A stretch of DNA of 64,000 nucleotides from Salinicola endophyticus. GTDB lineage: Bacteria; Pseudomonadota; Gammaproteobacteria; Pseudomonadales; Halomonadaceae. Numbering within the stretch: the stretch's first letter is position 1; each line of letters starts with the position of its first letter. The notes below the pieces were generated by a model. It was given only the letters and a program-made list of their open reading frames with translations. It ran no database searches and was not told the DNA's origin. The position numbers and the translations under genes are program-made. The stretch covers positions 2,232,001-2,296,000 of the forward strand of contig NZ_CP159578.1 of assembly GCF_040536835.1 (NCBI RefSeq). Reading direction: 5' to 3'. Below, in pieces: positions 38,314 through 47,129 of this stretch.

Positions 38314-39026
38314 CAGAACGGCGCGATATTGAGGAAGAAACGCTGCAACCAGCCCATGGTCTGCGCCTCGTTGATGTAGCCATCGCCGACATACTCGATA
38401 CGGGCATCGGCTACCTGAGTCGACTGCACGGTGTTGGAACCGCTGATCGAGCGCGGATTGACCACCCCGGAGAAGCGGATGTACTCGGTGCCCTGATTGA
38501 TCGCGATCTGCTTCTCGCCACGCACCTTGAGATTGCCGTTGGCGAGCAGATCGTAGACCGTCACCGTGATGGTGCCGGTGAAGGTATTGTTGGCGTTGGC
38601 CCCCCCCGACCCGTTGAAGACATTACTGCCCTCCACATCGGTACCGTAGTCCTCGAGCACGCTGAGCGGGCTTGGCACCTGGTTTACCGTCAGGCCGATG
38701 GTGCCGTCGCGCGAGGCTTGCGCCGCAGAGCTCTTGCTCGCGCTCACCTGCTCGTCGAGCACGATGGTGATGATGTCGCCGACCTGGCGCGGGCGCCGAT
38801 CCTCGAACAGCGGCTGGAAGCCGAAGCGCGCCTGATAGATCGAGCCGTTGGCCTGGGACGGTGGCGTCGAGGGAATTTCGACAGGCGACGAGTTCTCGAC
38901 CACCGAGTGGCGCGGTATCTGAGCACAGCCGCTCATACCCACGAGCAGGCAGAGCAGCACGACACGGCGGCTGCGAAAGCCGCCTTCGGTCAGCAGCCGC
39001 CAGGTGCGCAACAGCAAAGATCCCAT
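38313..39026 (-). CDS. flgH: Flagellar L-ring lipoprotein FlgH
   Basis: 237 residues. The signal peptide ends in a lipobox, [12 protein letters not shown], with the lipidated Cys near residue 33. The ring domain follows with [27 protein letters not shown] and [34 protein letters not shown], both well conserved. It assembles the outer-membrane bushing around the rod. Confidence 0.94.
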   Translation of the reverse strand: MGSLLLRTWRLLTEGGFRSRRVVLLCLLVGMSGCAQIPRHSVVENSSPVEIPSTPPSQANGSIYQARFGFQPLFEDRRPRQVGDIITIVLDEQVSASKSSAAQASRDGTIGLTVNQVPSPLSVLEDYGTDVEGSNVFNGSGGANANNTFTGTITVTVYDLLANGNLKVRGEKQIAINQGTEYIRFSGVVNPRSISGSNTVQSTQVADARIEYVGDGYINEAQTMGWLQRFFLNIAPF

Positions 39027-39042
39027 GAATGCTTGGCCTCGG

Positions 39043-39825
39043 TTACAGCTGGCTCAGACGCGCGAGCATCTGATCGGAGGTCTCGACGGCCTTGCTGTTG
39101 ATCTCGTAGGCGCGCTGGGTCTCGATCATGCTGACCATCTCCTCGACCACGTTGACATTGGAGGTCTCCACGTAGCCCTGATAGACCGTACCGGCGCCTT
39201 GCAGGCCCGGGGTCAGGCTGGTGCTCGGGCCGGACGCATCGGTTTCGAGATAGAGGTTCTGGCCGATGCTCTGCAGACCGGTCGGGTTGATGAAGGTGGA
39301 AACCATGATCTGACCCACCTGATTGCTCTGCGAGGTCCCCGGCTGGGTGACCGAGACCGTGCCATCCTGGGCCACGCTGATCGACAGCGCGTTCTGCGGA
39401 ATGGTGATCGGCGGATCGACCGGGTAGCCACCAGCGGTCACCAGCTGGCCGTTCTGATTGACCTGGAAGCTGCCATCGCGGGTGTAGCCGGTGGTGCCAT
39501 CGGGCATCTGCACGGCAAAGAAACCCTTGCCGTTGATCGCCAGATCGCGCGAGTTCTCGGTATTCTGCAGACCACCCTGGGTATGCAGACGCTCGGTGGC
39601 CACCGGGCGTACCCCGGTACCCACCTGCATGCCGGAGGGCAGCGTGTCGACGACCGAGGACTGGGCGCCGGGCTGGCGCACGTTCTGATAGAGCAGGTCC
39701 TCGAACACGGCGCGCGAGCGCTTGAAGCCGTTGGTCGAGACGTTGGCCAGGTTGTTGGAAATGACGTCCAGCTTGACCTGCTGTGCTTCCAGGCCGGTCT
39801 TGGCGGTCCAGAGTGATTTGATCAT
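39043..39825 (-). CDS. flgG: Flagellar distal rod protein FlgG
   Basis: 260 residues, exactly FlgG length. [39 protein letters not shown] is the rod-family N-terminus, and [34 protein letters not shown] the C-terminus. It builds the distal rod. Overall near-identity of the rod motifs to other gammaproteobacterial FlgG is plain by eye. A 40-base gap to flgF and a 16-base gap to flgH indicate one operon. Confidence 0.96.
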   Translation of the reverse strand: MIKSLWTAKTGLEAQQVKLDVISNNLANVSTNGFKRSRAVFEDLLYQNVRQPGAQSSVVDTLPSGMQVGTGVRPVATERLHTQGGLQNTENSRDLAINGKGFFAVQMPDGTTGYTRDGSFQVNQNGQLVTAGGYPVDPPITIPQNALSISVAQDGTVSVTQPGTSQSNQVGQIMVSTFINPTGLQSIGQNLYLETDASGPSTSLTPGLQGAGTVYQGYVETSNVNVVEEMVSMIETQRAYEINSKAVETSDQMLARLSQL

Positions 39826-39865
39826 GATGGCATTCTCATAGTCGTGAGCTCGGCACCGAGCGGGC

Positions 39866-40627
39866 TCAGGTCAGCGACAGCAGGCTATTGGCACGCTGCT
39901 CGTTTTCGTCCGCGCTCTCGATCATCTTCATATGCATGTCGTAGCGGCGGGAAGAGTCGATCATCGAGATCATCGCCTCGGTGGGCGTCACGTTGCTGCC
40001 TTCGAGCGCACCGGGAATCACCCGCAGGGTATCGTCCGCCGGTACCGGATTGGCGTTCTGCTGCCCCGGCGGCGGAGTCATGCGGAACAGGCCGTCTTCA
40101 CCGCGGACCAGGTTCTCGTTGCCCGGGGCCACCAGCTTCAGTTTCGCCAGCGGCGCAATGGAGTCCGGGTTCTGGCCCGGCTCGAGCACGCTGATCGAGC
40201 CATCCGCCCCGATGGTGACATCCGCCCCCACAGGGATCACGATCGCCTGACCGTTGTCGCCCATTACCGGGTTGCCGAGCGAGGTCAAGAGCCCGGTGGC
40301 ATCGACCTGCAGGTCGCCGCGGCGGGTATAGGCTTCACCGCCACCCGGCGGCTGCACCGCCAGCCAGGCATCGCCCTGCAGCGCCAAGTCCAAGCTGCGC
40401 CCGGTGGTGCTGATGTTGCCCTGGGTGAAGTCGGACCCCGGCGTGGTCATCATCGACGCCACGCGGGTCGGCAGACGCGCCTCACCCTCGATCGGGACGG
40501 CGCGCATCGCCATCAGCTCGCCGCGGAAACCCGGGGTCGAGACGTTGGCCAGATTGTTGTTGACCACCGCCTGCTGCGCCATGGTCTGGCTGGCGCCACC
40601 GCCGGCTGTGTAGAGAATACGGTCCAT
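39866..40627 (-). CDS. flgF: Flagellar proximal rod protein FlgF
   Basis: 253 residues. [38 protein letters not shown] is the FlgF N-terminus, with [29 protein letters not shown] at the C-terminus. It forms part of the proximal rod between FlgC and FlgG. The order flgE, flgF, flgG is as in other proteobacteria. Confidence 0.95.
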   Translation of the reverse strand: MDRILYTAGGGASQTMAQQAVVNNNLANVSTPGFRGELMAMRAVPIEGEARLPTRVASMMTTPGSDFTQGNISTTGRSLDLALQGDAWLAVQPPGGGEAYTRRGDLQVDATGLLTSLGNPVMGDNGQAIVIPVGADVTIGADGSISVLEPGQNPDSIAPLAKLKLVAPGNENLVRGEDGLFRMTPPPGQQNANPVPADDTLRVIPGALEGSNVTPTEAMISMIDSSRRYDMHMKMIESADENEQRANSLLSLT

Positions 40628-40699
40628 CTTGAGGCCCTCGGCAGGGCCGGCGTCACTGCACGCTCAGGCGTGCAGTGATCGGCCGACGTATTGCTGACA

Positions 40700-41917
40700 T
40701 CAACGCAGGTTGACGACGGTCTGCAGCACCTGGTCCTGCGTCTTGATGGTGTTGGAGTTGGCCTGGAAGTTACGCTGGGCGATGATCAGATCGACCAGCT
40801 CCTTGCTCAGATCGACGTTGGAGGCTTCCAACGTGCCCGATTGCAGGGCTCCGAAGGAGCCGCTGCCAGCCACGCCCACCACCGCCTGACCGGAGGCGGT
40901 CGTCTCCTGCCACAGGTTGTCACCGATCGGTTTGAGCCCCTCGACGTTGGCAAAGTCCGAGAGCACCACCCGGCCCAGGGCAACGCTCTGGTCGTTGGAG
41001 TAGCTGCCACGAATCGTGCCGTCCTTGTCGATACTCACCCCCACCAGCTGGCCGGCGGCATAGCCGTCCTGGTTGGGGGAGTTGATCGCATAGGACTGTT
41101 CGGTCTGGGTGGAGCCGGCGAAATCGAAATCGAAGTCCACGGCATTGGCGCCATTATTAGGATCGAAGTTGATCGCCAACGTCGAGGGGTCGTTGGTCAG
41201 GCGGCCATTGGCATCGAAGTCGAGGTTGCCGCCGCCAGCGTTGGCGACAGTGCCATCATCCAGCGCCACCCGCGAATCGACGCGCCACTCATTTTCACCA
41301 GTCTTGGTGAAGTAGAGCTGCAGGTTGTGTGACACGCCCAGCGAGTCATAGACCGTGGTCGAGGTGCTGTAGTTGAAGGTATCCGGATTGTTGGCATCGA
41401 AGTTGGCAGCGATGGTGTCGCCACTGGCATCAAGATCGATCGTCGCGGAGGCATTGGCGGTCGCCTTGGCGGTGATCGAACCACTGGGGATCTGGATCAC
41501 TTCCGGCTGGCCACCGGTCGGCAGCGTCGCGGCGACATTGGGATCGTTGAAGTTGCGCACGTTGTAGCCCATCAACGTCCCACCCTGGGCGTTGGCCAGA
41601 TAGCCTTCGGTGGTCATCGTCAACTGGCCGTTACGCGAGTAGCCGACCTGGTTGCCCTGCTGGAAGCGGAAGAAGCCGTCGCCGCTGATCCCCAGATCGA
41701 GGTTGCGGTTGGTGCTCTCCAGCGTGCCATTACCGAAGTCCTGCAGCACACCGGCCACGCTGGTGCCCAGACCGATCCTGCTGCTGGCGTAGACATCGGC
41801 GAACTGCACAGATGAGCTCTTGAAGCCCTTGGTCTGGGAGTTGGCGATGTTGTTGCCGATGGCGTCGAGCTGCTGCGACGCTGCGTTCATACCGCTGAGC
41901 GCTTGTGAAAAGCCCAT
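40700..41917 (-). CDS. flgE: Flagellar hook protein FlgE
   Basis: 405 residues. The N-terminus MGFSQALSGMNAASQQLDAIGNNIANSQTKGFKSSSVQFADVY and C-terminus GTLEASNVDLSKELVDLIIAQRNFQANSNTIKTQDQVLQTVVNLR are both canonical. The central domain is Asp/Asn/Gly-rich, as expected of an exposed region, and acidic, which fits a halophile. It polymerises into the hook. Confidence 0.96.
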   Translation of the reverse strand: MGFSQALSGMNAASQQLDAIGNNIANSQTKGFKSSSVQFADVYASSRIGLGTSVAGVLQDFGNGTLESTNRNLDLGISGDGFFRFQQGNQVGYSRNGQLTMTTEGYLANAQGGTLMGYNVRNFNDPNVAATLPTGGQPEVIQIPSGSITAKATANASATIDLDASGDTIAANFDANNPDTFNYSTSTTVYDSLGVSHNLQLYFTKTGENEWRVDSRVALDDGTVANAGGGNLDFDANGRLTNDPSTLAINFDPNNGANAVDFDFDFAGSTQTEQSYAINSPNQDGYAAGQLVGVSIDKDGTIRGSYSNDQSVALGRVVLSDFANVEGLKPIGDNLWQETTASGQAVVGVAGSGSFGALQSGTLEASNVDLSKELVDLIIAQRNFQANSNTIKTQDQVLQTVVNLR

Positions 41918-42003
41918 GTTCGTATCCCTGCGTTAGCGTTGCGGGCCGATCGCCGGGATGGCGATCGAGATGCGTATCGAGAAAAGCGTGCTGGCGTCGC
42001 CGG

Positions 42004-42708
42004 TCACAAAATCTGACGGACTTCGCCCAGCGTCACCGGACTGCGGTTGAAACCGAGATCCAGCTTCACGCCGTCGTCACCCTGCATCACACCGTTGACG
42101 AGGGCGTAGTTGAGAACCTTGGGCGATGTGCTGCTGTCGCCATCCAACACTTTCATCTCCACCGTATAGGTGCTGTCGCTGGCGGCCATGGAGCCATCCT
42201 CAAGCTTGCCGTCCCAGGTGAAGCTATGGACGCCGGCATTCAGTGCGCCGGTCGAGAACGAACGCACCACCTGTCCGTTGGCGCCCTTGATGGAGACCTG
42301 CAGATCGCCGACCGCGCGATCCAGATCGACACCGACCGGCGTGGTGGCCACGGCGCCGGTGGTGGTATCGGCATTGCCGACCAGAATCCGATCCCCCGGC
42401 ACCATGACGCCCTTGCCGATCAGGGCGGTGGCCTGCAGCGCCTTGCCGGCGTCGATCTGCTCGGTGATCGCCTGCAGGCTATCGTTGAGCTTGTTGATAC
42501 CGCTGACGGTATTGATCTGGGCCAACTGCGCGGTCATCTGCGAGTTGTCCATTGGATTGGTCGGATCCTGATTCTTCAACTGCGTGACCAGAAGCGTCAT
42601 GAAGCGGTCATTGAGCTCACTGCCGGAATTGGTGCCGGTCGCCTTGCTCGGGGACGCGGTGCCATTGATATTGGCGAGCGTGCTGCTGCCGATGACTGGA
42701 CTGGACAT
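42004..42708 (-). CDS. flgD: Flagellar hook-cap protein FlgD
   Basis: 234 residues. The N-terminal export and capping part contains FMTLLVTQLKNQDPTNPMDNSQMTAQLAQINTVSGINKLN, a diagnostic FlgD stretch. The C-terminal part is a FlgD Ig-like/Tudor domain ending in GVKLDLGFNRSPVTLGEVRQIL. It scaffolds FlgE polymerisation and is replaced by FlgK when the hook is complete. Confidence 0.95.
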   Translation of the reverse strand: MSSPVIGSSTLANINGTASPSKATGTNSGSELNDRFMTLLVTQLKNQDPTNPMDNSQMTAQLAQINTVSGINKLNDSLQAITEQIDAGKALQATALIGKGVMVPGDRILVGNADTTTGAVATTPVGVDLDRAVGDLQVSIKGANGQVVRSFSTGALNAGVHSFTWDGKLEDGSMAASDSTYTVEMKVLDGDSSTSPKVLNYALVNGVMQGDDGVKLDLGFNRSPVTLGEVRQIL

Positions 42709-42774
42709 ACCGTTTCTCCTTGGCGTCCGACCTCCGCAGCGGAGACCGCGACTACCTTGAGCTGCGCCTTAGGC

Positions 42775-43185
42775 TCAGCCTTCGCCGATGGTTAGGGTCT
42801 TGGTCATCAACGTCTTGGCGGTATTCATCACCTCGACGTTGGCCTGGTAGGAGCGCGACGCCGAGATCATGTCCACCATCTCATTGACGGGGTCGACATT
42901 GGGCAGCGACACGTAACCCTGTGCATCCGCCAGCGGATGCCCCGGGCGGTACTCCTGGCGCAACGGTGTGGTGGTATCCTCCACCACGCGGTCGACGCGC
43001 ACGCCGCCGGGGCTGCCGCCCGACTGCCCCAGCGCCTGGAACATGACCTGACGTGCGTAATAAGGCTTACCGTCAGGCCCGGCTACGCTGTCGGCGTTGG
43101 CCAGGTTACTGGCGGTCACGTTCATGCGCTGGGAGTTGGCCGTCAGCGCCGAGCCTGAAATTTCGAAAACACTGAACATCGACAT
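42775..43185 (-). CDS. flgC: Flagellar proximal rod protein FlgC
   Basis: 136 residues, the usual size. [33 protein letters not shown] is the N-terminal rod motif and [40 protein letters not shown] the C-terminal one. It forms part of the proximal rod with FlgB and FlgF. It begins four bases after the flgB stop. Confidence 0.95.
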   Translation of the reverse strand: MSMFSVFEISGSALTANSQRMNVTASNLANADSVAGPDGKPYYARQVMFQALGQSGGSPGGVRVDRVVEDTTTPLRQEYRPGHPLADAQGYVSLPNVDPVNEMVDMISASRSYQANVEVMNTAKTLMTKTLTIGEG

Positions 43186-43189
43186 CGGT

Positions 43190-43609
43190 TTACTCCGGTT
43201 GCATCGCCTTCTTCATCCCCTGGATCCGGCGACTGACGAAGGTGACATCCGCCTGGTAGCGCACCGAGTTATCGGCGAAGGCGGCACGTTCGCGGTTCAT
43301 GTCGACGGTGTTGCCGTCGAGACTGGGCTGATCCGGCACGCGATAAAGGAGGTCGTCGACGCTCGAGACGCGCGGCCCCTCGGCCGCAATATGCCGGCTG
43401 GACGTGCGGCTCAACGAGAGACCGCCCTCACCTGCCGAACGCCCCTGCTGCATGACTCGATCGAGCTCGGCACGAAAGTCGAAATCCCGCGCCTTGAAGT
43501 TGGGGGTGTCGGCATTGGCTATGTTGTTGGCCAGCACCTTCTGGCGCTCGGCGCGCAGGTTGAGCGCCTCCTGCTGATAGCGCAGCGCACTCTCCAACTT
43601 GTCGAACAT
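43190..43609 (-). CDS. flgB: Flagellar proximal rod protein FlgB
   Basis: 139 residues. [45 protein letters not shown] is standard FlgB, and the C-terminus has [27 protein letters not shown]. First gene of the leftward flgBCDEFGHIJ operon, divergent from flgA. Its promoter must lie within the 258 bases to flgA, where two inverted repeats are visible. Confidence 0.95.
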   Translation of the reverse strand: MFDKLESALRYQQEALNLRAERQKVLANNIANADTPNFKARDFDFRAELDRVMQQGRSAGEGGLSLSRTSSRHIAAEGPRVSSVDDLLYRVPDQPSLDGNTVDMNRERAAFADNSVRYQADVTFVSRRIQGMKKAMQPE

Positions 43610-43743
43610 GCCGATGATCTCCTGATGATGGCCAGACGGCAGCGAGACCAGTGATGCGTCCGCGTCCGTCGACTTTCTTGGACAGGGTGGAGAATAGCGG
43701 CGAGTTACGCATGGTAAACTCGTAAACAGACCGTCAATTGCGC

Positions 43744-43802
43744 GTCATTTCCCGCAATGACTCCTACCGCTTCGCTCTACAATCGCTTTCCATGATGGAA
43801 AG
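43744..43802. promoter_or_regulatory. Two inverted repeats in the flgB-flgA divergent region, possible operator sites
   Basis: GTCATT-TCCCGC-AATGAC occupies 43744-43761. The 17-base perfect palindrome CTTTCCAT-G-ATGGAAAG occupies 43786-43802. The region is the shared control region of flgB (left) and flgA (right). Neither matches a flagellar master-regulator site that can be named with confidence from the sequence. Confidence 0.5.
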
Positions 43803-43867
43803 AACCGCACGGGTCGGGTTCGGCAGGCCTGTCCACCGGTGAGGTCTTTTCGATACCGACACGAAGC

Positions 43868-44644
43868 ATGCAGCTGGAAAACCCCATGACAGCGCCCAGA
43901 CCGGAAGGCCCACAAGATGCCTGGCTCGCACGCCGCCCGCGCCTGCGCCGCCTGCTGCTGACGGGAGCCGGCATGCTGCTGCTGACGCTCTTTGGTCTCG
44001 CACTGCTACCACTGCCTTCGATCGCCCAGGCGCAGGACGCCGACCCGCTGGCTGCCAGCGTCAAGCGTTTCCTGCTCACCCAGACGCGCTCGCTGGGTGA
44101 TCAAGTCAGTGTGAAAGTGCACGACAACACCGCCCGTCTCGGCCCCTGCGTGGCCCCGGAGCCGTTTCTGCCGCGCCCGGGGACTCCCCAGGGCCGCGTC
44201 ACGGTCGGGGTCAACTGCCAGGGGGAAGAGCGTTCCCGTTACGTCCAGGCAACGGTATCGGCCAGCGTCAGACATCTGGTGGCAGCCCGCACGCTCGAAC
44301 CCGGGGAACCCATCGACGCCACGGCGCTGAAATGGCAATCCTCCGATGTCACCCGCCTGCAGCGAGGCTATCTCAGCGCCATGACCGATGCGGCCGGACG
44401 TGTCGCCACGCGGCGAATACCTGCCGGAGCAACGCTCACCGAGGCGATGGTAAGACAGCCCTGGCTGGTCAAGCGCGGCGACACCGTAGTGCTGACAGCC
44501 CAGGGTCCAGGCTTTCGCGTCAGTCGCAGCGTCGAAGCGCTGGAGAATGGCGGCATGGGTAACACCATCCGCCTCAAGACCGAAGGCAATCAGATCCTGC
44601 AGGGTCAGGTCGTCGGCCCCGATCAGCTGCGAGTCAACTTCTAG
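43868..44644 (+). CDS. flgA: P-ring assembly chaperone FlgA
   Basis: 258 residues from the first ATG; an ATG at 43886 is an equally good start. An N-terminal membrane/signal segment (LLLTGAGMLLLTLFGLALLPLPSIAQA) is followed by the SAF-like domain: RVTVGVNCQGEERSRYVQATVSA, LVAARTLEPGEPIDATALKW and the C-terminal GDTVVLTAQGPGFRVSRSVEALENGGMGNTIRLK. It assists FlgI assembly in the periplasm. The N-terminal hydrophilic extension of about 30 residues is longer than usual. Confidence 0.93.
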   Translation: MQLENPMTAPRPEGPQDAWLARRPRLRRLLLTGAGMLLLTLFGLALLPLPSIAQAQDADPLAASVKRFLLTQTRSLGDQVSVKVHDNTARLGPCVAPEPFLPRPGTPQGRVTVGVNCQGEERSRYVQATVSASVRHLVAARTLEPGEPIDATALKWQSSDVTRLQRGYLSAMTDAAGRVATRRIPAGATLTEAMVRQPWLVKRGDTVVLTAQGPGFRVSRSVEALENGGMGNTIRLKTEGNQILQGQVVGPDQLRVNF

Positions 44645-44704
44645 CGCCACACAATCTGCATACGCAATTGCAAACTTTTTTGACAAATCTCTGCGTGGCC
44701 AGCT

Positions 44705-44731
44705 TTCAGTTTCGGCCATGGCTGCCGATAA
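44705..44731 (+). promoter_or_regulatory. sigma28 (FliA) promoter of flgMN
   Basis: TTCAGTTT (44705-44712) and a perfect GCCGATAA (44724-44731) are 11 bases apart. The -10 ends 72 bases before the flgM ATG. This is the usual late-gene control of the anti-sigma factor gene, closing a feedback loop. Confidence 0.9.
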
Positions 44732-44803
44732 TCCTTGCAAGCGGGCCAAGGCCCTACACTATCGGCAAGCACATGACCGTGGGCATCGCCCAGAGGTGAC
44801 GAG

Positions 44804-45082
44804 ATGAAGATTGACCAGACAAACTCGCTGACGCGCCTGACGCAGAGCGACGCCCTCGACCAGAAGCGCAACATCAAGAACACCGAGGGCGCCGCAGCGC
44901 CGGCGGGCTCCAAGACCACGCTGAGCCAGATCGATACCCAGAATGCCAACGGCGATATCGATACTGCCCGGGTTACAGAGATTCGTCAGGCGATCGCCGA
45001 TGGCACGCTGCAGCTCGATACCAGCAAGATCGCCGATGGCCTGCTCCAGAGCGTGCGTGACATGCTCGACGAGCGCGGCTAA
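44804..45082 (+). CDS. flgM: Anti-sigma28 factor FlgM
   Basis: 92 residues. The C-terminal half, which binds FliA, reads ARVTEIRQAIADGTLQLDTSKIADGLLQSVRDML and matches the family. The N-terminal half is low-complexity and likely unfolded, as needed for export through the flagellum. FlgM holds FliA until the hook is finished. Cotranscribed with flgN, 45 bases further on. Confidence 0.95.
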   Translation: MKIDQTNSLTRLTQSDALDQKRNIKNTEGAAAPAGSKTTLSQIDTQNANGDIDTARVTEIRQAIADGTLQLDTSKIADGLLQSVRDMLDERG

Positions 45083-45127
45083 GCAACGCTCGCGCCCTAT
45101 TTGGCATATCCTTCTCGAGAGCCTTAG

Positions 45128-45580
45128 ATGAACGTCACAGACCTGCTCACCGAACAGTTGCATCAGCTCGAACAGCTTCTGCAGACGCTGACGGCAGAAC
45201 GAGAGTGCCTGAAGGAGGGCCGCGCCGACGGCGAGGTTCTCAACACGCTAGCGACCCACAAGCAGGCGCAACTCGCCGAGCTCGAACGCCTCGAACATCT
45301 GCGCCGCGAAGCGCAGCAGGCGCAAGGCCTGGGAGATGGCGCCCGCGGTGCCGAGCAGCTGGCCAGCATGCACGACGCAGATCAGCTCTGGGGACAGATT
45401 CGCCAGCAGGCAGACCGCCTGAAGCAGATGAACCGCCTCAATGGCTTTGTCATCTCCCAGCGCATGGAACACAACCAGCGCGCGATCGATTTTCTCGAGC
45501 GAGCCGTGGGTGGCAGCGTCTATGGCCGCAATGGCCAGGCCAAACCCAAGAATTTCAGCGGCATCAGTTCCCGCGCCTGA
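45128..45580 (+). CDS. flgN: Flagellar export chaperone FlgN
   Basis: 150 residues, nearly all helical: LTEQLHQLEQLLQTLTAERECLKEG, then repeated Glu/Gln/Leu heptads, then QMNRLNGFVISQRMEHNQRAIDFLERAVGG, which is the FlgN family C-terminal pattern. FlgN escorts FlgK and FlgL to the export gate. A hairpin follows 15 bases after the stop. Confidence 0.92.
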   Translation: MNVTDLLTEQLHQLEQLLQTLTAERECLKEGRADGEVLNTLATHKQAQLAELERLEHLRREAQQAQGLGDGARGAEQLASMHDADQLWGQIRQQADRLKQMNRLNGFVISQRMEHNQRAIDFLERAVGGSVYGRNGQAKPKNFSGISSRA

Positions 45581-45594
45581 CCCTCATCGGATGA

Positions 45595-45619
45595 CCTTGC
45601 GCTTCAGCACGGCGCAAGG
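45595..45619 (+). terminator. Hairpin after flgMN
   Basis: CCTTGCGC (45595-45602) pairs with GCGCAAGG (45612-45619) over eight bases. It lies 14 bases past the flgN stop. A U-tract is absent, so termination is only probable. The rest of 45620-45920 shows no gene; it is ordinary intergenic DNA before the fliC promoter. Confidence 0.5.
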
Positions 45620-45921
45620 CAGATCATGACCCTCTCGCCGGTGTTTGACACTCAGTCATTCATACCGCCAGCGGCTGACAATCCGGGCAACATCACAGGT
45701 GTTTTCGAGCGCCTTGTCCAGCTGTCATTCTTGCCCTTCCCCCGATACATTTCTAGCGAAGCACGTGGTGCCGCGCGGCCATCGGCTGGCGTCCGCTCTT
45801 GAGCAGACGCAGGCAACCTCCTGTTTTCCCTGATCAACTGATCGAAGCCCTGCGCGTGCCTACACAATATCCCCGCCACCCCCTTCGACACATTTTTTCA
45901 CAAAAAGCGAAAATCTTTTTC

Positions 45922-45948
45922 TAAAGCTCCCCGGGGTAGCGCCGATAA
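45922..45948 (+). promoter_or_regulatory. sigma28 (FliA) promoter of fliC
   Basis: TAAAGCTC (45922-45929) and GCCGATAA (45941-45948) are separated by 11 bases, a near-consensus FliA promoter. An A/T-rich stretch (45896-45925) directly upstream could act as an UP-like element. The leader is about 95 bases long. Confidence 0.92.
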
Positions 45949-46052
45949 ATGGGACAACGGCCAAGGGGCCGTTGCAGCAGGATCCGACAGCCATTCGACG
46001 TTCTGCGGATCAGGCCCAAATTGCCCTCTCACTATGAGAAAGGAATACGACA

Positions 46053-46949
46053 ATGGCAGTTATCAATACCAACATCACCGCGCTGATCGGTCAGAACAAC
46101 CTGAACAAGTCGCAGAGCCAGCTCTCGACCGCCATGGAGCGTCTCTCCTCCGGCCTGCGTATCAACAGTGCCAAGGACGACGCCGCCGGCCAGGCCATCG
46201 CCAACCGCATGAGCAGCCAGATCACCGGTCTCAACCAGGCCAGCCGTAACGCCAACGACGGTATCTCGCTGTCGCAGACTGCCGAAGGCGCCCTGGACCA
46301 GGTCAACGACAACCTGCAGCGCATCCGTGAGCTGACCGTTCAGGCTCAGAACGGCACCAACAGCGCCGACGACATCGACTCCATCCAGAAGGAAGTCAAC
46401 CAGCGTCTGGAAGAGATCAACCGTGTCACCGAACAGACCACGTTCAACGGCACCAACGTCTTCAAGACCAGCACCAGCAACTCCTCGTTCAGCATCCAGG
46501 TCGGTGCGAACGATGGCGAAACCATCAACATCACCATCGGTGGGGCCAGCGCTTCCGGCACCTCGACCAACGCTGCCAGCGGCTGGAACATGTACTCCTC
46601 CACTGCGACTGCCGGCGCATCGGCTGCCAACGGCGGCACCCGCTCCGTCAGCGCCAGCGGCTTCGACGTGCTCGCCACCGACGCCCTCAAGGTCCTCGAC
46701 AACAAGCTCAACAACGTCGACACCGAGCGCAGCAACCTGGGTGCGGTCCAGAACCGTTTCGAAACCGCGATCGACAACATCACCACCACCTCGACCAACC
46801 TGTCGGCAGCCCGTTCGCGCATCGAAGATGCCGACTACGCCACCGAAGTGTCGAACATGACCCGCGCGCAGATCCTGCAGCAGGCTGGCACCTCGGTCCT
46901 GTCCCAGGCGAACCAGACCCCGCAGACAGTTCTCTCGCTGCTGCGTTAA
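46053..46949 (+). CDS. fliC: Flagellin FliC
   Basis: 298 residues, a short flagellin with intact D0/D1 ends ([21 protein letters not shown] at the start, [25 protein letters not shown] at the end). The variable centre is reduced to about residues 139-205 and is Ser/Thr-rich ([36 protein letters not shown]). Such patches are typical O-glycan acceptor sites. AAGGAA precedes the ATG. Flanked by a sigma28 promoter and an intrinsic terminator, so it is transcribed alone. The gene that follows is a large modification enzyme, which supports glycosylation of this flagellin. Confidence 0.97.
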   Translation: MAVINTNITALIGQNNLNKSQSQLSTAMERLSSGLRINSAKDDAAGQAIANRMSSQITGLNQASRNANDGISLSQTAEGALDQVNDNLQRIRELTVQAQNGTNSADDIDSIQKEVNQRLEEINRVTEQTTFNGTNVFKTSTSNSSFSIQVGANDGETINITIGGASASGTSTNAASGWNMYSSTATAGASAANGGTRSVSASGFDVLATDALKVLDNKLNNVDTERSNLGAVQNRFETAIDNITTTSTNLSAARSRIEDADYATEVSNMTRAQILQQAGTSVLSQANQTPQTVLSLLR

Positions 46950-46970
46950 TCCCTCCCCAGGGAGTGATGG

Positions 46971-46996
46971 AAGGCCGGCATCTTGCCGGCCTTTTT
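46971..46996 (+). terminator. Rho-independent terminator of fliC
   Basis: AAGGCCGGCA and TGCCGGCCTT form a 10-bp GC-rich stem with a three-base loop, ending in a run of five T. It lies 22 bases after the fliC stop. It also shows that the next gene cannot start before about 47000 as part of the fliC message. Confidence 0.92.
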
Positions 46997-47129
46997 CGTT
47001 GCCTATCCGCCACCCAGAAAGCCCGCGACCGAGAATGGCGCCGTCAAGGCCAACTATTCGCCGCTTCGCGCTTCTCGAGACATGGGAAGCTTGAAAGACT
47101 CCTCACCTCCTGTCGGAACATTGCTGCTC

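Noticed and set aside
43269..43276. GCCGATAA on the minus strand inside flgB
   Set aside because: It lies within a conserved coding region and has no -35 at the right distance.
45620..45920. Small frames between flgN and the fliC promoter
   Set aside because: They are under 80 codons, lack a ribosome-binding site and show no recognisable sequence.
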